Part shown: one piece after another, positions 20,404 to 27,671 of the stretch
Layout: each line of letters begins with the position of its first letter
How positions within the stretch are numbered: position 1 is the first letter of the stretch
Source of the DNA: Methylomonas sp.
GTDB lineage: Bacteria > Pseudomonadota > Gammaproteobacteria > Methylococcales > Methylomonadaceae
Length of the DNA: 64,000 nt
Assembly (NCBI GenBank): GCA_026988155.1
Contig: JALSLW010000061.1
Coordinates: 1-64,000 of the forward strand
Direction: 5' to 3'
Made by a program: the position numbers and the translations under genes
The notes under the pieces: generated by a model
What the model was told of the DNA's origin: nothing
Seen by the model: only the letters and a program-made list of their open reading frames with translations
The model's database searches: none

Positions 20404-20784
20404 ATGCAAACAACGATGCTTAAAGCAAAGTTACACCGGGCGACAGTAACCCATTCAGAACTGGGTTATGAAGGGTCTTGCGCAATTGATGGCAATATCC
20501 TTGATTTTTCTGGCATTAGGGAATACGAGCAAATTCAAATATACAATATTAATACAGGTGGGCGCTTCACAACCTATGCCATTCGAGCAGAAAACGGCTC
20601 AGGCATTTTTTCTGTCAATGGAGCGGCCGCTCGTCTTGCTTGCCAAGGCGACTTGATTATTGTCTGTGCATTTGCAAACTATGATGGAAAAGAACTGGAA
20701 AATTACAAACCTACCTTAGTTTATTTTAATAGTCAGAATGAGATCACTCATTCAAGCCATTCCATTCCCGTTCAGGCAGCATAG
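20404..20784 (+). CDS. panD: Aspartate 1-decarboxylase (pyruvoyl proenzyme)
   Basis: 126 residues, the same as E. coli PanD. It makes beta-alanine for pantothenate. Self-cleavage between G24 and S25 (YEGSC) yields the pyruvoyl group. The catalytic region [15 protein letters not shown] and the closing [16 protein letters not shown] are clear. The start was chosen by match to the family N-terminus (MxxTMLxxKLHRAxVTH). It follows mscS by 61 bp. No panM/panZ maturation factor is visible nearby. Confidence 0.97.
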   Translation: MQTTMLKAKLHRATVTHSELGYEGSCAIDGNILDFSGIREYEQIQIYNINTGGRFTTYAIRAENGSGIFSVNGAAARLACQGDLIIVCAFANYDGKELENYKPTLVYFNSQNEITHSSHSIPVQAA

Positions 20785-20875
20785 TTTCAAGTACAGTACA
20801 TTCTAAAACCCCATCCCTTACTCACACCCCTGTGGGTAAAATGCCTGTAGAGGAATTACTTCGGTATATAGGGCA

Positions 20876-21151
20876 TTAACCCCATGGCGGCTGTTCGCCG
20901 CCATAGGCAACAAAACTTTTGTCTTTTGCATGGGTTATTGCACCCAAAGCAGGCTTGCCAAGTGATGATTTTGATTTTTCCTTGCTTGCTGATGAAACAG
21001 CTACCCCCTTATTCCATTTTTCAAAAAGCGCAATATTTAGGTTACCTGGGGCATACCATTTTTTTTTGCGGGCATCCCATCTGGCACCAAGCACTTTTGC
21101 AGTATCTTTTTCTGCATATGGTACATTGAGATATATTTTAGAATCGACCAT
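20876..21151 (-). CDS. DUF5710-domain small protein
   Basis: 91 residues from the ATG at 21151. The N-terminal 45 residues (IYLNVPYAEKDTAKVLGARW followed by DARKKKWYAPG) match the DUF5710 pattern found alone or attached to plasmid and phage replication/primase-type proteins. The C-terminal half is basic and low complexity. No known activity. It is convergent with panD and next to a large palindromic repeat, so it may be an acquired gene. Confidence 0.75.
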   Translation of the reverse strand: MVDSKIYLNVPYAEKDTAKVLGARWDARKKKWYAPGNLNIALFEKWNKGVAVSSASKEKSKSSLGKPALGAITHAKDKSFVAYGGEQPPWG

Positions 21152-21209
21152 TATTGTTAAAAACTGTAGGTGTAGTTTTAATACTGCATTGTAAATCATT
21201 TTTTAAGTA

Positions 21210-21353
21210 GCGAGGATTTAATAGCTTCCGAAAGTTTGGCAAAAAATTTTGACTGCTAATAAAATGGGCGCATAGCAGACTGCGCAACGATTTTATTAGC
21301 ACTCCTGTGGATGCAAAAGGCAAGCTAAAATCCGGAAATTATTAAATCTTCGT
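21210..21353. repeat. Nested palindromic repeat (144 bp)
   Basis: The outer arms are imperfect inverted repeats of about 21 bp: left GCGAGGATTTAATAGCTTCC, right beginning CCGGAAATTATTAAATCTTC. They resemble the two halves of the 39-bp palindrome at 62015-62053. Between them lies about 100 bp with its own perfect stem GCTAATAAAAT (21255-21265) / ATTTTATTAGC (21290-21300) and an inner GCGCA / TGCGC. Confidence 0.65.
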
Positions 21354-21412
21354 TCCTAAGTGTGAGAGACTCTCTGTCTGTTGGTAACTAAGAGAAATAG
21401 CTGATCAAAGAC

Positions 21413-21421
21413 TTATACACA
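21413..21421 (+). promoter_or_regulatory. DnaA-box match (TTATACACA)
   Basis: Matches the relaxed DnaA box TTATNCACA. A second, consensus box lies 176 bp downstream in the same AT-rich gap. Confidence 0.4.
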
Positions 21422-21588
21422 GTTAAAGTATAATTCCTATTTTTTTAAACAATGAAATAACCCACCCCTCCATAAAATATAAACCATTGAAAAGAAAGCA
21501 AATTATATTTTTTATACATATCCCCATTAATATTAACAGCTATAATTTTAATGGCCTAAAGGACGATACAGACTATTTACCAACAGAG

Positions 21589-21597
21589 TTATCCACA
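21589..21597 (+). promoter_or_regulatory. Consensus DnaA box (TTATCCACA)
   Basis: A perfect match to the DnaA box, 45 bp before the next start codon, in the same orientation as the 21413 box. It could regulate the downstream gene or titrate DnaA; no other origin features are present. Confidence 0.5.
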
Positions 21598-21641
21598 GTT
21601 GCAATAAACAAACCTAGAAAATCGCTGAGGAAACATCAGTT

Positions 21642-23393
21642 ATGCCTTATATTCATAGAACAGTTATTTTTTTATTATTTTTAAGCTTGGCCGGCTTGTT
21701 TGGGTCTATGTTTATGCTGACAAAAACTATAGCTTCAAGCTATTGGGTTTGGGGTCTTTATGGAACGGGGTTTTCAGTTTTTCTTTGCAGTCTTTTTATT
21801 ATTTTTAGACGTTCAGAAAGCAGTGAATTATTACATATAAAATATAGAGAAAGAAAAATACAGGAAGATGAAGAAAGAATAAGGCTGCTGCAAAAAGACC
21901 ACCAGCTAAAAGTAAATTTATTGGCGAAAAAGGAAAATGAAATAAAGCAGAAACAGCTGCAATTCAGGCAGTATGCTGAATTCCCCGATAGTAAAACGGC
22001 TGAAACGGATAATAAAATATATTTTGATGATAAAATTGCGGAATTGCTGCACGATAAAGCAGAAATAATTTTTGATAAAATTATCAATAAAAAATATAGT
22101 GAAAAAAAGGATTTTAAACATGAACTGCTGCTTGCAGACATTGTTGATTTAGTAGATTCTGTTGCCCGCATCCACCATCCCGATTCACAGCACCCTCTAC
22201 TGGAAACTAGCATTGAAAACCTGCTAGGTTCATTAAACAGGCTATCTTTGCAACTGCTGGTATTGATTGATAGCTTTCCTATTAATATAAAAGAATATAA
22301 CCTTAGAAAAACCTATCTATACATCCAGAAATCAGCCTCCACTATTGGCTATTATAAAAGGGCAGAACCCTTCTTAACCTTTGCAGGTCCAATGCTGCGC
22401 ATAGGTCTGGCATCTAACCCCATAGTAGGCATAGCACAGACAGTAGCTCTGGAAATGGGCAAGCACGCCATTAAAGTCGGTTCAGAAAGATATGCCTTAA
22501 ACTTACTGCACGATGTGATAGAAATTGTTGGCGAACAGGCTTCAACTATTTTTGGAGAAAACACACTGCGCTATCGCAGTAAACATTGGATTTATGCCGT
22601 AGAACTTACAGAGCTCATGCATTATTTCAATCCAGTTGAACCGTCTGCATTATCAAAAGCAATGAAAATTATTAGCGGATTAATATTGCGCAGCGAATAT
22701 GACCGAATATTTATCTATCATTGCTTAGCTGAAAATAAAAGTGCAGAACCAGAACGCTTTTCAAGTGATTTTTTTACTGACGAAGACAGGCAGGAACTGG
22801 TCAGAAAACTCAGGGATTTTGCAGAAAATACTATCAATAAAAATAGAACTGAAGATAGCAATAAAAAAATCATTAGCTGGCGAAAAAAGGCAGAACAGCG
22901 CCTAACTATAGAAATTCCATTAAGTATTGATAAAAATGATTCAGAATCTTTAAAAAACCTACTGAGTTCCGGATCGCCTGAAAAAAAAATAAAAGGCTTT
23001 TTAGCAAGATCTGTTTTAGCCATGATGGAAAAAGATGAAACGCCTCGGTTTATTTATACGGATATACATTTTGATATCGATATCTATTCTGCAAAAACCG
23101 ATCAGCTGTGGTTAATCGCTTCAAACAATAGGCTTAGTCTATTAAATGTTGATAAAAATAATAAAATACAATGTGTTTGGATATATGACAGCAGGAAAAA
23201 CCAGCCTTTATCATTACAGAGAATAAACAAAGTTGTAGCCGATGACTGCATGATAACAGGCGGTTCATGGCAGACAGGTTTTGAATCTGACATCAGGCCA
23301 GCCTTTATTATAGAAGGACGGAAAGTCAGCAGTTATGACAGCTATTTTCGAGCTTTAGCGGATTTTAAAAGAATGTTCTCTGTATCCGAATGA
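21642..23393 (+). CDS. Inner-membrane protein of unknown function (583 aa)
   Basis: The start has GAGGAA 9 nt upstream. Two hydrophobic helices near residues 7-27 and 34-54 anchor the N-terminus. A charged coiled coil (about 60-115, rich in EERIRLLQK/KKENEIKQKQ) follows. Then comes a mostly helical cytoplasmic domain containing AGPMLRIGLASNPIVGIAQT, a glycine/hydrophobic stretch of the kind seen in membrane-associated domains. A C-terminal domain (about 460-583) looks mixed alpha/beta. Short introns of low-complexity Lys/Glu/Asn occur. No catalytic motif or family was recognised. The gene stands alone, with repeats and DnaA boxes upstream and a candidate sRNA promoter 25 bp after the stop. 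Confidence 0.8.
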   Translation: MPYIHRTVIFLLFLSLAGLFGSMFMLTKTIASSYWVWGLYGTGFSVFLCSLFIIFRRSESSELLHIKYRERKIQEDEERIRLLQKDHQLKVNLLAKKENEIKQKQLQFRQYAEFPDSKTAETDNKIYFDDKIAELLHDKAEIIFDKIINKKYSEKKDFKHELLLADIVDLVDSVARIHHPDSQHPLLETSIENLLGSLNRLSLQLLVLIDSFPINIKEYNLRKTYLYIQKSASTIGYYKRAEPFLTFAGPMLRIGLASNPIVGIAQTVALEMGKHAIKVGSERYALNLLHDVIEIVGEQASTIFGENTLRYRSKHWIYAVELTELMHYFNPVEPSALSKAMKIISGLILRSEYDRIFIYHCLAENKSAEPERFSSDFFTDEDRQELVRKLRDFAENTINKNRTEDSNKKIISWRKKAEQRLTIEIPLSIDKNDSESLKNLLSSGSPEKKIKGFLARSVLAMMEKDETPRFIYTDIHFDIDIYSAKTDQLWLIASNNRLSLLNVDKNNKIQCVWIYDSRKNQPLSLQRINKVVADDCMITGGSWQTGFESDIRPAFIIEGRKVSSYDSYFRALADFKRMFSVSE

Positions 23394-23418
23394 CTTACTT
23401 TTACCTTGCCAAAATAAG

Positions 23419-23479
23419 CGCGACAAAATGTCACGCGTCGATTTGTCACATTCCCATGCAGCCCTTTTACCGCTAGAAT
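23419..23479 (+). promoter_or_regulatory. Activator-type promoter A
   Basis: Two direct repeats 15 bp apart (CGCGACA at 23419, CGCGTCG at 23434) are followed by CACATT at 23447. Next come a -35-like TTCCCA (23451-23456), a 17-bp spacer and a -10-like TAGAAT (23474-23479). The same elements with identical spacing occur at 28639-28699. The expected transcription start is near 23486. Confidence 0.55.
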
Positions 23480-23485
23480 AATCAC

Positions 23486-23578
23486 AACTTAAATGCTTCC
23501 CCTTTTCCAAAAAAGGGGCTCATTATAGCTTTCCTAAAAAAAACACTCTTAATGCGGCCAAACAGCCGCATTTTTTTT
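23486..23578 (+). ncRNA. Candidate small RNA, about 93 nt
   Basis: The stretch starts about 7 nt after the -10 of promoter A. It holds a perfect 8-bp hairpin with a CCAA loop (CCCCTTTT 23499-23506 / AAAAGGGG 23511-23518). A 32-nt A/U-rich single-stranded segment follows, then a strong terminator. No open frame with a ribosome site lies within. This architecture fits an Hfq-type trans-acting sRNA. Start site and expression are inferred, and no known sRNA family was recognised. Confidence 0.5.
23551..23578 (+). terminator. Rho-independent terminator of the candidate sRNA
   Basis: Perfect 8-bp stem AATGCGGC / GCCGCATT with a 6-nt loop and a run of eight T (23571-23578). It could alternatively serve the gene ending at 23393, 158 bp upstream. 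Confidence 0.85.
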
Positions 23579-23705
23579 GTCTATCATTTTAATATTTTGC
23601 AACACATCCTATTTTTTAAATAATTCTACTTTTTCATACCATAGCTCACACAATCACATTAAATTTAGCTATGATGAAGACGTTAATGGAATAAAAGGAA
23701 AAACA

Positions 23706-24011
23706 ATGACAACTATTACTGACCCAAAAATTGGCAGCTGGTATAAAGACGTTGAGAACGACTTAACCTTTAAAGTAGTTGCTTTAGAAGAAACTGATGC
23801 CACCATTGAAGTACAATATGTTAATGGCGATATTGGCGAATATGATACTGACTCCTGGTATAGCTCAACTTTTGATTTTATTGAAGCCCCTGAAGACTGG
23901 AGCGCACCTTTTGATGAGATAGAAACAGATGATTTAGGCTATTCAGATACTGACACACATATAAAGCCAGACCAGGAAGATATAAATATTTCTGACATAT
24001 TGGATAATTAG
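23706..24011 (+). CDS. DUF6763 family protein
   Basis: 101 residues, from ATG 23706 with AAGGA upstream; a longer in-frame start at 23577 would run into the upstream terminator. The sequence (PKIGSWYKDVENDLTFKVVA, IEVQYVNGDIGEYDTDSWY, APEDWSAPFDEIETDDLGYS) matches DUF6763, a short acidic cytoplasmic family of gammaproteobacteria whose function is unknown. The terminator 128 bp upstream implies its own promoter between 23579 and 23705. Confidence 0.85.
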   Translation: MTTITDPKIGSWYKDVENDLTFKVVALEETDATIEVQYVNGDIGEYDTDSWYSSTFDFIEAPEDWSAPFDEIETDDLGYSDTDTHIKPDQEDINISDILDN

Positions 24012-24165
24012 AAGTGAGGGAGATGCCTCCAAAAATCCAATTCAGTAGCTGATTTAAGAAAATATCACTAAAATAGTGCCCCTTAGGCAACTAGCAATAA
24101 AGTCACACATTTAAAATGGCTTTAAATTGGATATTTTTAACCCTCACTCCTCAGGACATTACTGA

Positions 24166-25017
24166 ATGAAAATGAGTCCTCAACAGTTTTTAGATTGGGA
24201 ATCTAAAGGCATCACTCTGCTCGCTATGTCTGGTGCGGGTAAAACGACACTGGCAAACAAACTTCCCAGAGATAAATGGTTTCATTACTCGGCTGACTAC
24301 CGAATAGGCACAAAATATCTAGGCGAGCCTATCCTGGACAATATCAAGCGCCAGGCAATGGAAGTTCCCTTTCTAAAGAAATTATTATTATCAGACTCCA
24401 TTTATATACATAATAATATTACGGTTGATAATTTAGCGCCCGTTTCCAGTTTTTTAGGGAAATTGGGTGATCCTGCTCAAGACGGCTTATCATTAAAAGA
24501 GTTTAAACGAAGGCAGGTCCTCCATCATCAGGCAGAAATAGCCGCCTTAAATGATGTGCCAGAATTTATCCATAAAGCAGAAGATATCTACGGTTACAAA
24601 CACTTTCTTAATGATGCTGGAGGCAGTGTCTGCGAATTGGATAATCAGAATGTGCTGGAAACCCTGGCAGAGCACACAGTTATTGTTTATATCAAAATCC
24701 CGGAGGCACTGGAACAGACTATCATCTCGCGGGCAAAAACAGACCCTAAGCCTCTGTATTACAGAGAAGCTTTTTTAGATGAAAATTTAACCGAATTTAT
24801 GGCGTTGAATAACTATAGTGATCCAGACCTTATTCCTCCTGATGAATTTGTCAGCTGGGTATTCCCTAAATTATTCAAATCACGGCTCCCTAGATATCAA
24901 GCGATTGCTGACCAATATGGCTATACTGTAAATGCCAATGAAATTGCAGAAGTATCTGACGAAAATGATTTCATCCGCCTGATTGCTGATGCCATTGCCC
25001 AAAAAAGGGACTATTAA
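24166..25017 (+). CDS. P-loop ATPase/kinase-like protein linked to metA
   Basis: 283 residues. A Walker A motif is near the N-terminus (AMSGAGKTT, K26), followed by a shikimate/adenylate-kinase-like fold. A hydrophobic strand, HTVIVYIKIP, lies near residue 190, and the C-terminal third contains YREAF and RLPRYQAIADQYGYTV. No substrate motif was recognised. It ends 2 bp before metA, so they are cotranscribed; a role tied to methionine synthesis is possible but unproven. AGGA lies 9 nt before the chosen ATG. Confidence 0.8.
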   Translation: MKMSPQQFLDWESKGITLLAMSGAGKTTLANKLPRDKWFHYSADYRIGTKYLGEPILDNIKRQAMEVPFLKKLLLSDSIYIHNNITVDNLAPVSSFLGKLGDPAQDGLSLKEFKRRQVLHHQAEIAALNDVPEFIHKAEDIYGYKHFLNDAGGSVCELDNQNVLETLAEHTVIVYIKIPEALEQTIISRAKTDPKPLYYREAFLDENLTEFMALNNYSDPDLIPPDEFVSWVFPKLFKSRLPRYQAIADQYGYTVNANEIAEVSDENDFIRLIADAIAQKRDY

Positions 25018-25019
25018 CC

Positions 25020-26099
25020 ATGCCTCTAGTTGCCCATACCAATCTACCCACCTTTCAGCGTCTACTTGAAGAAGGTGAAGATATTCTTAACCCTGACCGC
25101 GCCAGTCATCAGCATATTCGCGAGCTGCATATTGGGCTGCTTAACATTATGCCTGATGCGGCACTTGAAGCCACTGAGCGCCAGTTTTTTCGCCTAGTGG
25201 GTGCATGCAACCAAATTGCGCAATTCCATGTTCACCCATTTACAATTGACGGGTTAGAAAGAGGGGCGGAAGCAAAGTCCCATATAGCTCAATACTATGA
25301 TACTTTTGAACAGATTAAACTTGATGGGCTAGATGCATTAATTATCAGTGGCGCTAATGTTACACATGCACATTTAACTGAAGAAGCATTTTGGTCGCCA
25401 TTAACTGAAGTATTTGAGTGGGCCAAACAGCATGTCACCTCAATTTTATGTTCTTGCCTTGCTACCCATGCTTTAATTGAATACTGCTATGGTATTGAAC
25501 GCACTCCACGGGATAAAAAATGCTGGGGAGTATTTTCACATAAAGTGCTTAAACGCACTCACCCCTTAGTTGCCGAAATCAATACCCGTTTTGATGTGCC
25601 TCACTCCCGTTTTAATGAAGTTTATCAGCAGGATATGGAACAGAAAGGCATCACTGTTCTTGTTGCCAGTCAGCAGGCAGGCGTCCACTTAGCAGTAAGT
25701 TCTGATGGCATTCGTGTTATTTTTTTTCAGGGTCATCCGGAATATGATGACCTAAGTCTATTAAAAGAATATAAGCGTGAAGTCATCCTTTTTTTTAATG
25801 GCCAAAGAAAAGAATACCCGCCTTATCCGGAAAATTACTTTGATGCTGAAGTACAGCAGATATTATCTGAATATGAAAAGCAGCTAAAAATAGCCAAAGA
25901 TAAAAAAGTAGTGCTTCCATCGTTTCCTGAACAGGCTATTTTGGGCCACCTTGACAATACCTGGAGAGACACGGCCAAAGCAGTTTTTAATAACTGGCTA
26001 GGTAAAGTCTATCAAATTACCAATCAGGATAGACGTCTTCCCTTTATGGGTGGGGTTGACCCTAAAGACCCCCTGGGATTAAGAGTCGGTAATGAATAG
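25020..26099 (+). CDS. metA: Homoserine O-acyltransferase, MetA family
   Basis: 359 residues; acylates homoserine, the first step of methionine synthesis. Recognisable runs are IGLLNIMPDAALEATERQFFRLVG and, around the nucleophile, HVTSILCSCLATHALIEYCYGI with Cys146 aligned to the catalytic Cys of E. coli MetA. H239 and E241 (FFQGHPEYD) complete the expected triad. The region after the Cys differs from E. coli (CLATH rather than CWAVQ), so the acyl donor (succinyl or acetyl) cannot be called from this. The C-terminus is longer than in E. coli (309 residues). Confidence 0.93.
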   Translation: MPLVAHTNLPTFQRLLEEGEDILNPDRASHQHIRELHIGLLNIMPDAALEATERQFFRLVGACNQIAQFHVHPFTIDGLERGAEAKSHIAQYYDTFEQIKLDGLDALIISGANVTHAHLTEEAFWSPLTEVFEWAKQHVTSILCSCLATHALIEYCYGIERTPRDKKCWGVFSHKVLKRTHPLVAEINTRFDVPHSRFNEVYQQDMEQKGITVLVASQQAGVHLAVSSDGIRVIFFQGHPEYDDLSLLKEYKREVILFFNGQRKEYPPYPENYFDAEVQQILSEYEKQLKIAKDKKVVLPSFPEQAILGHLDNTWRDTAKAVFNNWLGKVYQITNQDRRLPFMGGVDPKDPLGLRVGNE

Positions 26100-26305
26100 A
26101 GGTCAACCACTGCTCATTAGGCAAAACTTTGGCTTGTCAAAACCTTCGTGTATCTATTTGGTTTGTCTAGACCTGTAGCATGTCCTGTTGCTATACAACG
26201 ACGAGAACCGCTTTTAATTCAAACTTAATGTTTAATATATATTTCATACCGTTATAAGCTTACGACCTTAAGCAATTCAAAAGAAATATTTAATATCCGC
26301 CTGTT

Positions 26306-26350
26306 TTCAGATCAATTATCCCTATGTCGGCTATCTATGACATATCTGAA
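26306..26350. promoter_or_regulatory. Nested inverted repeat, possible enhancer site
   Basis: TTCAGAT (26306-26312) pairs with ATCTGAA (26344-26350), and ATGTC (26324-26328) pairs with GACAT (26339-26343). Lying 90-130 bp upstream of a sigma-54 promoter, it is where an enhancer-binding protein would be expected. Confidence 0.4.
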
Positions 26351-26437
26351 TAAATAACCATCATTTGTATTCTGTTTTTTTCATAAACGATACCTTCTGC
26401 CCTGTCTTAATAGGGCCCTCAGGTCAAAAATAACTTG

Positions 26438-26454
26438 TTGGCACGCCAGTTGCT
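26438..26454 (+). promoter_or_regulatory. rpoN-dependent: Sigma-54 promoter (-24/-12)
   Basis: TTGGCACGCCAGTTGCT is a full match to the -24/-12 consensus, with GG (26440-26441) and GC (26452-26453) 12 bp apart. The start is expected near 26465, giving a ~37-nt leader to the EF-hand gene. Confidence 0.85.
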
Positions 26455-26501
26455 TCTGTCTAGATGTCAGAAAAAATCCATATTTACATCACGGAGTTAT
26501 T

Positions 26502-26837
26502 ATGAAAATTATATTTTTCTTATTATTCATAGCCGTTTCAACGACTTCAAATGCAAGGTGCAACATTGCTGCCCTTCAATTTATGGAGCCTGAACAGAAT
26601 TCTTTTTTTAAAAAAATAGTTGCGTCTATTGAGGATTCAGAATCAGCCTTTCACAACAATGAAGCCAATAATCTAGAACTTTGGAAGTCACTCGACACCA
26701 ATAATGATGACTTAATTAGTAAAGCAGAAATAGCTTCCGCCAAAGATATTATCGAGTCATGGGACATGCTAGATAGCAATAAAGATGGCAAGATAGATTT
26801 TTTTGAATTTTCACGGGTCCCTGTTAAATTTTTATAG
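26502..26837 (+). CDS. Secreted EF-hand calcium-binding protein
   Basis: 111 residues with a signal peptide (MKIIFFLLFIAVSTTSNA) and a ribosome site GGAG 5 nt upstream. Two EF-hand loops are complete: D65-x-N67-x-D69-x-L-x-S-x-x-E76 and D91-x-N93-x-D95-x-K-x-D-x-x-E102. The protein should be periplasmic or extracellular and bind Ca2+. The perfect sigma-54 promoter upstream means expression depends on RpoN and an unidentified activator. It is followed 16 bp later by another exported protein gene. Confidence 0.85.
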   Translation: MKIIFFLLFIAVSTTSNARCNIAALQFMEPEQNSFFKKIVASIEDSESAFHNNEANNLELWKSLDTNNDDLISKAEIASAKDIIESWDMLDSNKDGKIDFFEFSRVPVKFL

Positions 26838-26852
26838 CTTTTGAGCCTTCTA

Positions 26853-27242
26853 ATGAAAAATTTACTCATGCTTTGCCGGTCTGCTGTTAAAGGCCTTTTT
26901 ATATTCTCATCTTGCATGGCTGGCGTTGATGCAAATGAAATAAACTCTGTGTTAATTAAAACTATAGATATAAACAACCAGCCAATTAAAGCTGAAGCTG
27001 TTAAATGGTGGTTTTCCAATACTCCTCAAAAGGAAAATATCATGGAGTGCAAGCAGCTGAACTGCTCAGAATGGCTTATCCAAAATAGAGAATTACAGGC
27101 AATTGATATCTACGCATATGCCTCTAAGGTAAAAAAAGATGACCCATATTGCTGGGACTTATTTGAAGGCGGAGCAAAAAATCAAACTGGCCGAAAAATA
27201 ATATATGTAACTTTAACTTACAGCTCAACAGTCTGTAAATAA
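26853..27242 (+). CDS. Exported protein of unknown function
   Basis: 129 residues from ATG 26853. The N-terminus MKNLLMLCRSAVKGLFIFSS ends in a possible signal peptide cleavage (GVDA-N). The mature part has KTIDINNQPIKAEAVKWWFS, four Cys and the closing GGAKNQTGRKIIYVTLTYSS. The layout suggests a carboxypeptidase-regulatory-like beta fold, but this is weak. It probably shares the sigma-54 transcript with the EF-hand gene. Confidence 0.65.
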   Translation: MKNLLMLCRSAVKGLFIFSSCMAGVDANEINSVLIKTIDINNQPIKAEAVKWWFSNTPQKENIMECKQLNCSEWLIQNRELQAIDIYAYASKVKKDDPYCWDLFEGGAKNQTGRKIIYVTLTYSSTVCK

Positions 27243-27322
27243 CAGGAAAGAATACGGAAAAGCAGGCTAACTAGAGCAGGATTTTTGTCCACACTCAGCT
27301 ATTGATATAAGGTAACGCGCAT

Positions 27323-27456
27323 TAAATAACCTACCCAGATTGCGCAGGATTTTTATTCGTCTTCAAGGCGCAACGAAGAGAACATAGCAAGCTATGTGAC
27401 CGAAGTTGCAACGCTGAAGACGGATAAAAAGACAAGCAAGATTGGTGGGTTATTTA
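27323..27456. repeat. 134-bp imperfect inverted repeat (MITE/REP-like)
   Basis: The ends TAAATAACC(T/C)ACC are inverted. The arms pair over most of the length (…TTTTTATTCGTCTTC left, …GAAGACGGATAAAAA right) and meet at a central stem ACATAGC-AA-GCTATGT. The end motif GGTGGGTTATTTA also occurs at 14008-14020 and, inverted and one base shorter, at 21455-21466. No coding capacity; consistent with a non-autonomous palindromic element. Confidence 0.65.
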
Positions 27457-27469
27457 TTGCGAGTTGCCT

Positions 27470-27512
27470 AAGTACCCAAGTTAAATTAATTTAACTTTTT
27501 ACTTGGGTACTT
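27470..27512. repeat. 43-bp palindromic repeat, copy 1
   Basis: Perfect arms AAGTACCCAAGT / ACTTGGGTACTT enclose the 14-bp palindrome TTAAATTAATTTAA. The reverse complement matches 34008-34050 at 40 of 43 positions. Confidence 0.75.
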
Positions 27513-27671
27513 ACCACTGAATGCTGACAAAAAGACAAGTCGGTTGCTCAAGCTTTTCCGAATACTTTCTAACTACCCTAGAAAAAAAAGTTGGATTCCA
27601 GTTTCTAGCACAAGCTATTAACTCCATATCCAATAGATATTTCTAGATTTATCAACCATAAAGGAAAAACC

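Larger units (their letters stand above)
21152..21641. other. 490-bp AT-rich intergenic region
   Basis: Contains a 144-bp nested palindrome (21210-21353), two DnaA-box matches, and AAATAACCCACC at 21455-21466. The latter is a 12-mer shared, in reverse complement, with 14008-14020 and 27444-27456. No gene was seen. Confidence 0.7.
26100..26501. other. 402-bp intergenic region with sigma-54 control signals
   Basis: Holds a nested inverted repeat (26306-26350) and a consensus sigma-54 promoter (26438-26454). The part 26100-26300 shows no gene and no clear terminator for metA. Confidence 0.6.
27243..27671. other. 429-bp intergenic region filled with two palindromic repeats
   Basis: It carries the 134-bp inverted repeat 27323-27456 and the 43-bp palindrome 27470-27512. 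No gene was found; no clear promoter for the downstream metalloprotease was identified. Confidence 0.7.

Noticed and set aside
21413..21597. Chromosome origin
   Set aside because: Only two DnaA boxes, no neighbouring dnaA, gidA or mioC and no clear unwinding repeats.
23419..23455. CRP site near TCACATT
   Set aside because: Only one half-site TCACA is present; no TGTGA at the required 6-bp spacing.
23577..23705. Longer start for the DUF6763 gene at 23577
   Set aside because: It would begin inside the terminator T run, adds residues foreign to the family, and a ribosome site precedes the ATG at 23706.
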